From the NCBI GenBank assembly GCA_003449515.1, contig DMHI01000281.1:1-32570 (forward strand): DNA of 32,570 bases, in the 5' to 3' direction. Within the stretch, counting starts at the first letter, position 1. Every line of letters begins with the position of its first letter. The notes under the pieces are model-generated. The model did not search any database and was not told where the DNA came from. It worked only from the letters and a program-made list of their open reading frames with translations. The DNA is from Lysobacteraceae bacterium. GTDB lineage: Bacteria > Pseudomonadota > Gammaproteobacteria > Xanthomonadales > Xanthomonadaceae. Of the stretch, positions 1-7,130 are shown in pieces. The position numbers and the translations under genes were made by a program.

Positions 1-27
1 TTTCCCTACACGACGCTCTTCCGATCT
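1..27. other. Illumina sequencing adapter remnant (artefact)
   Basis: The first 27 bases, ending in GACGCTCTTCCGATCT, match the 3' part of the Illumina TruSeq/universal read 1 adapter. This is known from the published adapter sequence, not from a search. Genomic sequence seems to begin at base 28. The adapter is in frame with the partial mshN gene and would add about nine false residues to it. It marks a contig end formed from untrimmed reads. Confidence 0.96.
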
Positions 28-345
28 ACGATCGAGGCCGGCGTGGGCGCGGGCGATGCGGCTGCGGCACCCGGCGAAGTCGAGGCGCTGCGTGCCGCCG
101 CGCTGCAGCAGCTTGGCCAGCACGCGGCCGCCATCGAGGCCTACACCGGCGCACTCCGCCGGCAGCCCGATGTCGGCGCGTGGTGGGCCGGGCTCGGCCT
201 GTCGCTCGAGGCTGCCGGCCGCCGCGACGAGGCGCTCGCCGCCTACCGCGACGCACTGCGGCGCGGCCCGCTCGATCCCGCTTTGGCAGACTACCTGGGC
301 GATCGCATCGATGCGCTCGCTGCCGCCGATTCCCCGAGGCCATGA
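28..345 (+). CDS. mshN: MshN, TPR protein of MSHA pilus biogenesis (3' part only)
   Basis: Partial: the 5' end is missing because the window begins with adapter sequence. The remaining ~105 residues are helical tetratricopeptide repeats, seen as AIEAYTGALRRQPD and then WWAGLGLSLEAAGRRDEALAAYRDALRRG. The tryptophan-rich GLGLSLEA pattern is typical of the last TPR pair of MshN. MshN is a periplasm-facing biogenesis factor with an N-terminal membrane anchor, which would lie outside the window. Its TGA (343-345) overlaps the ATG of mshE (ATGA), and mshE directly following is the normal msh order. The identity rests on TPR features plus context, since TPRs alone are not diagnostic. Confidence 0.8.
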   Translation, partial: TIEAGVGAGDAAAAPGEVEALRAAALQQLGQHAAAIEAYTGALRRQPDVGAWWAGLGLSLEAAGRRDEALAAYRDALRRGPLDPALADYLGDRIDALAAADSPRP

Positions 346-2078
346 TGTCCATCGCACCCAGCGCCACCGTGAAGAAAATCCGCATCGGCGACCTGCTGGT
401 CGAAAACGGCCTGATCTCGGCCGAGCAGTTGCAGCTCGCGCTGGCCGAGCAGCGCAAGCTCGGCTCGAAACTCGGGCGCACACTGATCGACCTCGGCTAC
501 GTCAGCGAGAGCGACATGCTGCAGTTGCTCTCGCGGCAGCTCGCCATCCCGCTGGTCGATCTGCGCAGCTACCGCTTCGACCCGGCGCTGGTGCGGCGCC
601 TGCCGGAGACGCTGGCGCGCCGCTTCCGCAGCATCGTGCTCAAGGAGGAGGCGGGCGGCTACCTCGTCGGCATGGCCGACCCCACCGATCTGTTCGCCTT
701 CGACGAGCTCGCCCGCGCGCTGGGGGGGCGCGAGATCAGGCTGGCACTGGTGCGCGAGGACGAGGTGCTGCGCACCTTCGACTCGGTCTACCGGCGCACC
801 GAAGAGATCAGTTCGCTGGCGCAGGAGCTGTCGGAGGAGGTCAGCGATACCGCCGCACTCGACGTCGGCCAGCTCGGCCTCGGCGAGGATGCGGCCGACG
901 CTCCGGTGGTCAAGCTGCTGCAGTCGATGTTTGTCGATGCGGTGCAGGCCGGCGCCTCCGACATCCACATCGAGCCCGACGCCGACTGCCTGCGCCTGCG
1001 CCTGCGCGTCGACGGTGTGCTCAACGAGCAGATCATCCGCGAGAAGCAGATCGCCTCGGCGCTGGTGCTGCGGCTGAAGCTGATGGCGGGCCTCAACATC
1101 TCCGAGAAGCGCCTGCCGCAGGATGGCCGCTTCCAGATCAGCGTGCGCGGCAAGGCCATCGACGTGCGCGTGTCGACCATGCCGGTGCAGCACGGCGAGT
1201 CGGTGGTGATGCGTCTGCTCGACCAGAGCGGCGCGATGCTCGACCTCGAGCACCTCGGCATGCCGGCGCCGATGCTGGCGCGGTTCCGCGATGTGCTGCG
1301 CTCGCCGAGCGGCATCGTGCTGGTCACTGGCCCCACCGGCTCGGGCAAGACCACCACGCTGTATGCGGCGCTGAGCTCGCTCAACCGGCCGGAGCGCAAG
1401 ATCATCACCGTCGAGGATCCGGTGGAGTACCGCCTGCCGCGCATCAGCCAGGTGCAGGTGAACCCGAAGATCAGCCTCGATTTCGCCGCGGTGCTGCGTT
1501 CCGCGTTGCGCCAGGACCCGGACATCATCCTCGTCGGCGAGATGCGCGATCGGGAGACGGCGGAAATCGGCCTGCGCGCGGCGATGACCGGCCACCTCGT
1601 GCTGTCGACGCTGCACACCAACGATGCCGTCGGCACCGCCGATCGCCTGCTCGACATGGGCGCGCCCGGCTATCTGCTGGCCGCCTCGCTGCGGGTCATC
1701 ATCGCCCAGCGGCTGGTGCGCCGCGTCTGCGAGAGCTGCGGCGAGCGCCACCTGCCGGACGCCAACGACCAGGCCTGGCTGTCCGAGCTGCGCCCCGGCG
1801 TCGACACCAGCGGTCTGCGCCGCGGCCGCGGTTGCCAGCACTGCAACGGCACCGGCTATCGCGGTCGCTTCGGTGTCTACGAATACCTTGAGCCGACGCT
1901 CGACATGCTCGAGGCGCTGCGGCGCGGCCAGCACGATGGCTTCGTGCGTGCGGCCTCGCGTGCGCCGCTGTTCCGCCTGCTGTCGCAGGGCGCGCTCGAT
2001 GCCGCGCTGGCCGGTGTGACCTCGCTCGAAGAGGCCAAGCGCGTCGGCGGCGAGCTGCTCAACGACGGATCGCGCTGA
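342..2078 (+). CDS. mshE: MshE, pilus extension ATPase with c-di-GMP-binding MshEN domain
   Basis: A 578-residue GspE/PilB-type hexameric ATPase that powers MSHA pilus polymerisation from the cytoplasmic face. The N-terminus holds two tandem 24-residue MshEN motifs at residues ~14-37 and ~43-66: RIGDLLVENGLIS..QL..AL..Q and KLGRTLIDLGYVS..DML..L..Q. Paired motifs of this kind bind cyclic di-GMP in Vibrio MshE. The Walker A box GPTGSGKT spans residues 330-337. It is followed by the Asp box, the Walker B region IILVGEMRD and the His-box LHTNDA. Four cysteines (C463, C466, C498, C501) form the zinc site of this family. It starts at ATG 342, overlapping mshN; ATG 345 is an equally possible start. 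The stop overlaps the mshG start. Control by c-di-GMP is inferred from family knowledge and motif match. Confidence 0.96.
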   Translation: MMSIAPSATVKKIRIGDLLVENGLISAEQLQLALAEQRKLGSKLGRTLIDLGYVSESDMLQLLSRQLAIPLVDLRSYRFDPALVRRLPETLARRFRSIVLKEEAGGYLVGMADPTDLFAFDELARALGGREIRLALVREDEVLRTFDSVYRRTEEISSLAQELSEEVSDTAALDVGQLGLGEDAADAPVVKLLQSMFVDAVQAGASDIHIEPDADCLRLRLRVDGVLNEQIIREKQIASALVLRLKLMAGLNISEKRLPQDGRFQISVRGKAIDVRVSTMPVQHGESVVMRLLDQSGAMLDLEHLGMPAPMLARFRDVLRSPSGIVLVTGPTGSGKTTTLYAALSSLNRPERKIITVEDPVEYRLPRISQVQVNPKISLDFAAVLRSALRQDPDIILVGEMRDRETAEIGLRAAMTGHLVLSTLHTNDAVGTADRLLDMGAPGYLLAASLRVIIAQRLVRRVCESCGERHLPDANDQAWLSELRPGVDTSGLRRGRGCQHCNGTGYRGRFGVYEYLEPTLDMLEALRRGQHDGFVRAASRAPLFRLLSQGALDAALAGVTSLEEAKRVGGELLNDGSR

Positions 2079-3301
2079 TGCCGACTTACCGTTACCGCGC
2101 CCGTGACGCCCAGGGTCGCGCCGTCAGTGGCAGCCTCGAGGGCTTGTCAGGCGACGCGGTGGCGCGCCAGCTCGGCAGCGCCGGCATGGTGCCGATCGAT
2201 ATCGTCGAGGCCACGCCGGCGCGTGCGCTTGGCGCTGCGTGGTTGGAGCAGTGGGGCGTTGGCCGGCCGGGCCGCGTCGACATGATCCTCTTCACCCGGC
2301 AGATGTACGCCCTGGCGCGCGCCGGTGTGCCGATCACGCAGGCGCTGCGGCGGCTATCCACCACCTCGCGCAACCCGCAACTGGGGCGCACGCTCGGGGC
2401 GGTGATGGTGGAGCTGGAGGCCGGCCGCGACATGGCCACCGCGCTGTCGCGCCATCCCAAGACCTTCGGCCCGCTGTTTGCCGCCATCGTCCGCGTCGGC
2501 GAGGAGAGTGGCCGCATCGACGAGGCCTTCCTGCGCCTCAACCAGCACCTCGAGCGCGAGCAGAAGGTGGTCGAGCAGGTGAAGACCGCGGTGCGCTACC
2601 CGATCATCGTGCTGGCGTTCGTGGCCGTCGCCATCTTCATGGTGATGACCCTGGTCATCCCCGAGTTCGCCAAGCTCTACGGCGCCTTCGACGTGCAACT
2701 GCCGCTGCCCACGCGGATCATCATCGGCACCTCGAATTTCTTCGCCGCCTGGTGGTGGCTGGTGCTGGGCGTGGCGGTGGGCTCGGCCTGGTGGCTCCGG
2801 CGCTACGTGCAGAGCGAGGCCGGACGCCTGCGCTGGCACGGTCTGCTGCTGAAGCTGCCGATCATCGGCAGCATCGTGCTGCGCGCCACCCTGGCGCGCT
2901 TCGCCCGCGCCTTCGCGATGGCCACGCGCTCCGGCGTGCCGGTGCTGCAGGCCCTGACCGTGGTGGCGCTGGCGGTCGAGAACGATGTGCTGGCACGCCA
3001 GTTGCTCGGCATGCGCGGTGCCATCGAGCGCGGCGAGAGCCTCACCCGCGCCGCTGCCACCCAGGCCTGCTTCACGCCGCTGGTGCTGCAGATGCTGAGC
3101 GTGGGCGAGGAAACCGGCCGCATCGACGAGATGCTGGTGGAGGTGGCCGATTTCTACGAGCGCGAGGTCGACTACGACGTTCGCAACCTCAACGACCTGC
3201 TGCAGCCGGTGCTGACCGTGCTGGTGGCCGGTGTGGTGTTCCTGCTCGCGCTGGGCGTGCTGCTGCCCATGTGGGACCTCGTGAATCTGGCGCGGCGGTG
3301 A
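2078..3301 (+). CDS. mshG: MshG, inner-membrane platform protein (GspF/PilC family)
   Basis: A 407-residue type II secretion F/PilC-family protein. It has two T2SSF helical domains (about residues 70-192 and 272-395) containing the repeated G-EESGRIDEAF and GEETGRIDEML signatures. Membrane segments are visible near residues 174-195, 221-240 and 378-400. Length and domain duplication are normal for the family. The N-terminal YRARDAQGR motif is typical of GspF/PilC proteins. The platform couples MshE ATPase movement to pilin extraction from the inner membrane. Its ATG shares one base with the mshE stop codon, and its TGA overlaps the next gene's GTG, so the genes are translationally coupled. 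Confidence 0.95.
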   Translation: MPTYRYRARDAQGRAVSGSLEGLSGDAVARQLGSAGMVPIDIVEATPARALGAAWLEQWGVGRPGRVDMILFTRQMYALARAGVPITQALRRLSTTSRNPQLGRTLGAVMVELEAGRDMATALSRHPKTFGPLFAAIVRVGEESGRIDEAFLRLNQHLEREQKVVEQVKTAVRYPIIVLAFVAVAIFMVMTLVIPEFAKLYGAFDVQLPLPTRIIIGTSNFFAAWWWLVLGVAVGSAWWLRRYVQSEAGRLRWHGLLLKLPIIGSIVLRATLARFARAFAMATRSGVPVLQALTVVALAVENDVLARQLLGMRGAIERGESLTRAAATQACFTPLVLQMLSVGEETGRIDEMLVEVADFYEREVDYDVRNLNDLLQPVLTVLVAGVVFLLALGVLLPMWDLVNLARR

Positions 3302-3852
3302 ACCGCGATCCGCGCGACGCAGCCGCACGCCGCAGCGCCGGGCGCATGGCGCCTGCGGGCTACGCCACCACCGATGCCGGTTGGCTGCGCCAGGTGAGCC
3401 GCGCGCTGGCGCTGCTGATCGTGGTGGCGCTGGTGGTGTTGCTGCTGCGCATCGGCCGCGATGTGCTGGCCGAGGGCGAGCGCATGGCCCTGCGGATGGC
3501 CGAGCAGAATCTCGAGAATCTCGTCTGGCTCGAGGGCAAGCGCGCGCTGGTCGAGGAGGGCGCGGCGGGGCTGCATCGGCGCGCCGGTGGCGATCCGCGG
3601 GCGTGGGCGCAGGATCGGCTCGCCACCGTTCCGGCGGCCGACCTGCCGACCGGCAAGCTGCCGGCATGGGCCGAGCAGAACTGGTCGTTCGATGCCGCGA
3701 GTGGCGAGTTGCGCTACACGCCGGCGTGGCTGCCCGGCGGGGTGCGGCGCTGGCGCGTCGAACTGGTGCGTGATGGCGTCGAATCCCCGTCACCCGGCTT
3801 GGCAAGGGATTTGCTTCTGGTTCGCATCGACCGCGAGGATGACGCAACCTGA
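3298..3852 (+). CDS. mshF: MshF-like single-pass membrane protein
   Basis: A 184-residue protein with a positively charged N-terminus, one hydrophobic segment at about residues 36-51 and a periplasmic remainder. The segment after the membrane helix (GERMALRMAEQNLENLVWLEG) resembles the pilin-like helix of MshF proteins, though no prepilin peptidase site is seen. GTG 3298 is chosen because it overlaps the mshG stop (GTGA), like the other junctions. ATG 3346 would also keep the membrane helix. The position between mshG and the pilin genes is where mshF sits in Vibrio and Shewanella. It is the least conserved gene in such loci, so the name depends largely on position. The last ~50 codons include lower-GC codons leading into the promoter region. 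Confidence 0.7.
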   Translation: MNRDPRDAAARRSAGRMAPAGYATTDAGWLRQVSRALALLIVVALVVLLLRIGRDVLAEGERMALRMAEQNLENLVWLEGKRALVEEGAAGLHRRAGGDPRAWAQDRLATVPAADLPTGKLPAWAEQNWSFDAASGELRYTPAWLPGGVRRWRVELVRDGVESPSPGLARDLLLVRIDREDDAT

Positions 3853-3902
3853 ACCGCCGCACCGCGCGGACCGCCCTTGACAGCAATTGACCGCGCGAGG
3901 GT

Positions 3903-3931
3903 TTCTGTCAGGGAAATCAAAGGCGTATAAT
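3903..3931 (+). promoter_or_regulatory. Sigma70-type promoter before the pilin genes
   Basis: A perfect TATAAT -10 hexamer lies at 3926-3931 in a locally AT-richer stretch of the 141-base gap between mshF and mshB. The -35 is weak: TTCTGT at 3903-3908 with a 17-base spacer. The predicted transcript starts near 3938, giving an ~56-base leader. This would let the pilin genes be transcribed far above the upstream assembly genes. The element is seen; its activity is inferred. Confidence 0.65.
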
Positions 3932-3941
3932 CCATTCGTGA

Positions 3942-3959
3942 CCCTGCACCTCAGCAGGG
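3942..3959 (+). promoter_or_regulatory. Small hairpin in the mshB leader
   Basis: CCCTGC at 3942-3947 and GCAGGG at 3954-3959 form a perfect 6-bp stem with loop ACCTCA. There is no T-run after it, so it is not a terminator. It would lie at the 5' end of the mRNA made from the 3926 promoter, where such stems can protect the message. That role is speculation. Confidence 0.4.
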
Positions 3960-3993
3960 CCGCGCCCCCCTCCACCACGACAGGTTTCCGTCC

Positions 3994-4449
3994 ATGCGTC
4001 GCCAGTCCGGTTTCACCCTCATCGAACTCGTCATCGTCATCGTCGTGCTCGGCATCCTCGCCGCGCTGGCGGTGCCGCGTTTCATCTCCCTGCAGAGCGA
4101 GGCACGGATCGCCGTCATCGACTCGCTGTTCAACTCGGTGCGCTCGGGCTCGAACATCGTCTATGCCAAGTCGGCCGCCTCCGGCCTGTCCGATCTGTCC
4201 GCCAGCACGGTCGACATCGATGGCCCGGTGCCGGGTGGCGTGATCAACACCGTGTTCGGCTACCCGCGCGCCGTCGAGGCCGACATGCGCCTGCTGTTCG
4301 ACAGCCTGTCGCCGCGCTACGGCTTCGTGGTTGTGGGTACCGGGATCCGCATGGATGTCGACGGTATCGTCGGCTGTTCTGTGACCTACACCGCACCCAC
4401 CGGTGCCGGTCTTCCGCCTACCATTTTCCGCGTCATCACCGGCTGCTGA
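3994..4449 (+). CDS. mshB: MshB-type type IV pilin-like protein
   Basis: A 151-residue prepilin with a 6-residue leader. The class III peptidase site is G6/F7 (QSG/FTLIE) with Glu11 at mature position 5, followed by the hydrophobic helix LVIVIVVLGILAALAVPRFI. The globular domain shows a single Cys pair only near its end (C139 and C151), forming the usual C-terminal disulfide region. It is followed 14 bases later by a second pilin gene, matching mshB-mshA order, so it is named mshB. MshB is needed for MSHA assembly and is probably a low-abundance or initiating subunit. Ribosome binding sequence upstream is weak (ACAGG), compared with AGGAGA before mshA. The mshB/mshA assignment could be swapped. 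Confidence 0.83.
   Translation: MRRQSGFTLIELVIVIVVLGILAALAVPRFISLQSEARIAVIDSLFNSVRSGSNIVYAKSAASGLSDLSASTVDIDGPVPGGVINTVFGYPRAVEADMRLLFDSLSPRYGFVVVGTGIRMDVDGIVGCSVTYTAPTGAGLPPTIFRVITGC
4008..4043 (+). repeat. 36-base direct repeat, copy 1 (pilin N-helix)
   Basis: Bases 4008-4043 are identical to 4478-4513. They begin CGGTTTCACCCTCATCGAAC and encode the prepilin cleavage site and start of the hydrophobic helix in mshB and mshA. The copies are 470 bases apart and in the same orientation. Confidence 0.95.
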
Positions 4450-4463
4450 GCCAGGAGAATCCC

Positions 4464-4868
4464 ATGAAGCACCAGAGCGGTTTCACCCTCATCGAACTCG
4501 TCATCGTCATCGTGCTGCTCGGTGTGCTGGCTGCCATCGCGGTGCCGCGCTTCGTCAACCTCGAGGACGACGCGCAGGAAGCGCGCTTGAACGCCACCGC
4601 GGCGGCGATCACTTCCGCGATGAACATCAACTATGCGGAGTGCGCGGTCAACAATTTCACCGGCGCCGATTGCCGTCCGGTCACGAGCTGCGACGCGGCC
4701 AACGCAACGGCGGTGCTGCAGAACGGCGCGGCGGCGCTGGCGGGCTACACGGTAGCGTTCCAGTCCGGCTCGTCGATTCCCGCGGGCAATGGCAGCGTGG
4801 CGACCTGCACGCTGACCCGCGCTGGCGTGGGCACGGCGAACTTCACCGCCATCCGCACGGCACCCTGA
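4464..4868 (+). CDS. mshA: MshA-type major pilin subunit
   Basis: A 134-residue prepilin with leader MKHQSG, cleavage at G6/F7, Glu11 (mature +5), and the helix LVIVIVLLGVLAAIAVPRFVNLEDDAQEAR typical of MshA. Four cysteines in the mature domain (in AEC, DCRP, SCDA and ATCTL) suggest two disulfides. It is short, as major pilins often are. The Shine-Dalgarno AGGAGA 6 bases before ATG is the best in the locus. A strong terminator follows the gene directly. Both facts fit the most abundant subunit, which is why this one is called the major pilin. Pilin is inserted in the inner membrane, cleaved by a PilD-type peptidase not in this window, and polymerised by MshE/MshG. Confidence 0.87.
   Translation: MKHQSGFTLIELVIVIVLLGVLAAIAVPRFVNLEDDAQEARLNATAAAITSAMNINYAECAVNNFTGADCRPVTSCDAANATAVLQNGAAALAGYTVAFQSGSSIPAGNGSVATCTLTRAGVGTANFTAIRTAP
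4478..4513 (+). repeat. 36-base direct repeat, copy 2 (pilin N-helix)
   Basis: Identical to 4008-4043; see that entry. Identity extends over synonymous third positions, which suggests either recent duplication or gene conversion between the two pilin genes. Confidence 0.95.
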
Positions 4869-4905
4869 CCGCGCTCCGCCCCCGGCAGGACGCGTCCTTA
4901 CACGG

Positions 4906-4939
4906 GGGCGGCAGGGCAACCTGCCGCCCTTCGTCTTTT
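4906..4939 (+). terminator. Intrinsic terminator after mshA
   Basis: GGGCGGCAGG (4906-4915) and CCTGCCGCCC (4920-4929) form a perfect 10-bp stem closed by a GCAA (GNRA-type) tetraloop. It is followed by TTCGTCTTTT. This is a textbook rho-independent terminator 37 bases after the mshA stop. Partial read-through would supply lower amounts of the minor pilin genes mshC to mshQ. Confidence 0.92.
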
Positions 4940-4962
4940 CCGGGTTGCTGCCACTGTCCGCC

Positions 4963-5472
4963 ATGAGTCCTGGCCCATTCCTCCCCCAGCATCCCCGTCG
5001 CCGATCGTGGCGCGCGGCGGCGCGCGGCTTCACCGTGCTCGAGCTGGTGGTGGTGGTGGTGCTGCTTGGCGTGTTGGCGGTGATCGCGCTGCCGCGGCTC
5101 ACCGAGGGCGGCTTCCGTTCAGCCGCCTTCACCGAACAGGTGGCGGCCGCCTTCCGTTACGCGCAGCGTCTGGCCGTGGCCAGTGGCTGCGAGATCGAGG
5201 TGCAGGTCAGCGCGGCGACGCACAGCTACGTCATCCGTCGGCGCGCCGATGGCACCGACAGCAGTTGCGGCAGCAGCGGGCCGTTCACGCTCGATGTGCC
5301 CAACCCCGCCGGCGGCGGCGCCTTCGCGGCCACCGCGACAGGCGGCGTCACCGTATCGCAGGGCTTGACCTTGCGCTTCGACGCACAGGGCCTGCCCAGC
5401 CCGAACGGCGGCAGTGTGGTCGTGGGCGGCCGCACGCTCACCATCGAGGCGGACACCGGCCATGTGCGCTGA
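4963..5472 (+). CDS. mshC: MshC-type minor pilin (GspH-like)
   Basis: A 169-residue pseudopilin with an unusually long basic leader of 22 residues, cleavage at G22/F23 (ARG/FTVLE), Glu27 at mature +5 and helix LVVVVVLLGVLAVIALPRL. The Cys pair C79 and C103 (SGCE, SSCG) is within the beta domain, as in GspH/FimT-like minor pilins. ATG 4963 is chosen over an in-frame TTG at 4945 because the TTG would only lengthen the leader. It is the first gene after the mshA terminator. Its end overlaps the next gene by 11 bases. It probably acts with MshD, O and P in the pilus-initiating tip complex, by analogy with GspH-K and PilVWXE. Confidence 0.85.
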   Translation: MSPGPFLPQHPRRRSWRAAARGFTVLELVVVVVLLGVLAVIALPRLTEGGFRSAAFTEQVAAAFRYAQRLAVASGCEIEVQVSAATHSYVIRRRADGTDSSCGSSGPFTLDVPNPAGGGAFAATATGGVTVSQGLTLRFDAQGLPSPNGGSVVVGGRTLTIEADTGHVR

Positions 5473-5929
5473 GCACCACCGCGCCGCGCGCGGCTTCACC
5501 CTGCTCGAACTGGTGGTCACGCTGGTGCTGCTGGCGGTGGCGGTGATCGCCATCACCGGGCTGGTGGCGCAGATCGGCGGGCGCAGCGCGTCGCCGGTCC
5601 TGCACACGCAGGCGCTCTACCTCGCCGAGGGCTACCTCGAGGAGGCACTGCTCAAGGCCTATGTCGATCCTGATGGCGTGGCCGAGGGCTGCGCCGCACC
5701 GCGCGATGTCTGGGACGACATCGGCGATTACGCCTGCCTCACCGTTGCCGCTCCGCCGAGCGATGCCTCGGGCGTGGCCATGGCCGCCCTCTCGCGTTAC
5801 CGGGTGTCGATGACGGTGGGCAATGCGGCCCTGGTGGGCGGTGCCACCACGCGCCGCATCGAGGTGCGGATCACCCACCTCGATGGCGACATCGACCTGC
5901 GTGTCGCCGGCCTGAGGGCGCAGTACTGA
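5462..5929 (+). CDS. mshD: MshD-type minor pilin
   Basis: A 155-residue prepilin with cleavage at G11/F12 (ARG/FTLLE), Glu16 at mature +5, and helix LVVTLVLLAVAVIAITGLV. The motif YLAEGYLEE after the helix is characteristic of the PilV/GspI-like group to which MshD belongs. Start ATG 5462 lies inside the 3' end of mshC in another frame, and the TGA shares a base with the ATG of mshO. Two cysteines (in GCAA and YACL) may pair. Role: minor pilin of the tip complex, inferred from family and context. Confidence 0.85.
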   Translation: MCAEHHRAARGFTLLELVVTLVLLAVAVIAITGLVAQIGGRSASPVLHTQALYLAEGYLEEALLKAYVDPDGVAEGCAAPRDVWDDIGDYACLTVAAPPSDASGVAMAALSRYRVSMTVGNAALVGGATTRRIEVRITHLDGDIDLRVAGLRAQY

Positions 5930-6738
5930 TGCGCACCCGCCACGCCCGCGGCTTCACTCTGGTGGAACTGGTGATCGTGATGGTGCTGGTGGGCATCCTC
6001 GCCACCGTGGCGCTGCAGATCCTCCGCCAGCCGATCGACGCCAGTGCCGATGTGCAGCGCCGCGCCAAGCTCGCTGATGCCGCCGACCAGGCGATGGCGC
6101 GGATCAGTCGCGACCTGCGGCTGGCGTTGCCGAATAGCGTTCGCGTCAGCGCCGACGGTCGCGCCATCGAGATGCTGATCGCGCCGATGGGCGGGCGCTA
6201 CCGTGCGCGAGCCCGCGCACCGACGAACCCGGCCGGCGCCGGCGATGTGCTCGACTTCGCCGCGCCCGACACCAGCTTCGACCTGCTGGCACCGCTGCCG
6301 CAGGCGCCTTCGGCGGGGCAGTGGGCGGTGGTCTACAACCTTGCCGCCGAGGGCAGCCAGGCCAACGCCTGGGCCGGCGACAACCGCGCGACGATCGCCA
6401 GCGGCAGCAGCGTCAACCGCATCGTGCTCGCGGCTGGCTTCCGCTTTCCGTTCGCGTCGCCGGGACAGCGCGTCTACGTGGTCGATCGCGCGGTGCAGTA
6501 TCGCTGCGCCGCCGACGGTCGGCTGCTGCGCCATGCCGGTTTCGCGCCGACCGCGGCGATGGTGGTGCCGGCACCGGGTGCCGGGGCGCTGCTCGCGGAA
6601 GGGGTGACGGTCTGCGCGTTCCGCTACCAGCCCGGCACCACCAGCCGCCAGGGCCTCGCCGCGCTGTCGCTGGCCATCAGCCGCGAGGGCGAATCGGTGA
6701 GCCTGCTGAAATCCGTGCATCTGCCGAACCAGCCATGA
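5929..6738 (+). CDS. mshO: MshO-type minor pilin (PilW/GspJ-like)
   Basis: A 269-residue prepilin with cleavage at G8/F9 (ARG/FTLVE), Glu13 at mature +5, helix LVIVMVLVGILATVALQIL, and the RRAKLADAADQAMARISRDLRLAL segment typical of PilW/GspJ-type proteins. The large C-terminal beta domain carries a Cys pair (YRCA and VCAF). It is the largest minor pilin of the locus, as usual for MshO. It overlaps mshD by one base and mshP by four (ATGA). It probably forms part of the tip complex under MshP. Confidence 0.88.
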   Translation: MRTRHARGFTLVELVIVMVLVGILATVALQILRQPIDASADVQRRAKLADAADQAMARISRDLRLALPNSVRVSADGRAIEMLIAPMGGRYRARARAPTNPAGAGDVLDFAAPDTSFDLLAPLPQAPSAGQWAVVYNLAAEGSQANAWAGDNRATIASGSSVNRIVLAAGFRFPFASPGQRVYVVDRAVQYRCAADGRLLRHAGFAPTAAMVVPAPGAGALLAEGVTVCAFRYQPGTTSRQGLAALSLAISREGESVSLLKSVHLPNQP

Positions 6739-7130
6739 GCCCGTCCTTCGCCCAATGCCAGCGCGGGTTCAGCCTTGTGGCGGCGATCTTCGTCGTCGCC
6801 CTCGCGCTGCTGATCGTGCTGGCCGCCGTGCTCACGCTGAACGCCCGCAGCCGCAGCACGGCGCAGGCGCTCGACGGCAGCCGCGCCCTGTTCGCGGCGC
6901 AGTCGGGCCTCGAGGTCGCCATCGCTCGCAGCCTCTCCGGCGGCTGCACGGCCGTCCCGCCCACACTGACGATCGAGGGCTTCACCGTGACGCTGGGCTG
7001 CACGCCCGAGAGCGTGGACGAAGCCCCCGACACCTATACGATCTTCACCCTGACCGCCGTCGCCCAGCGCGGGCGGTTCTCCGACCACACCTTCATCTCC
7101 CGGCGCGTGCGCGCCACGGTGAGCGAATGA
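6735..7130 (+). CDS. mshP: MshP-type minor pilin lacking Glu5 (PilX/GspK-like)
   Basis: A 131-residue protein with cleavage site G11/F12 (QRG/FSLVA) and helix AAIFVVALALLIVLAAVLTL. Mature position 5 is Ala, not Glu. The loss of Glu5 is a known trait of the subunit that caps pseudopili (GspK, PilX), because no earlier subunit needs to be docked beneath it. The segment SRALFAAQSGLEVAIAR matches the AAQSGLE motif of PilX/MshP proteins. Two cysteines (GGCT, LGCT) may pair. It is coupled to mshO and mshQ by 4-base overlaps. Capping role is inferred. Confidence 0.87.
   Translation: MSPSFAQCQRGFSLVAAIFVVALALLIVLAAVLTLNARSRSTAQALDGSRALFAAQSGLEVAIARSLSGGCTAVPPTLTIEGFTVTLGCTPESVDEAPDTYTIFTLTAVAQRGRFSDHTFISRRVRATVSE

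Noticed and set aside
3877..3882. Perfect TTGACA as the -35 of the pilin promoter
   Set aside because: It ends 43 bases before TATAAT, far outside the 15-19 base spacing. It might belong to another promoter, but no -10 is seen 17 bases after it.
2354..3886. Long open frame of about 510 codons on the minus strand opposite mshG/mshF
   Set aside because: His/Arg/Gly-rich translation without recognisable motifs, typical of antisense frames in GC-rich DNA. The + strand genes here match known families.
4945..4962. TTG start for mshC
   Set aside because: It only lengthens an already long prepilin leader. ATG 4963 is sufficient.
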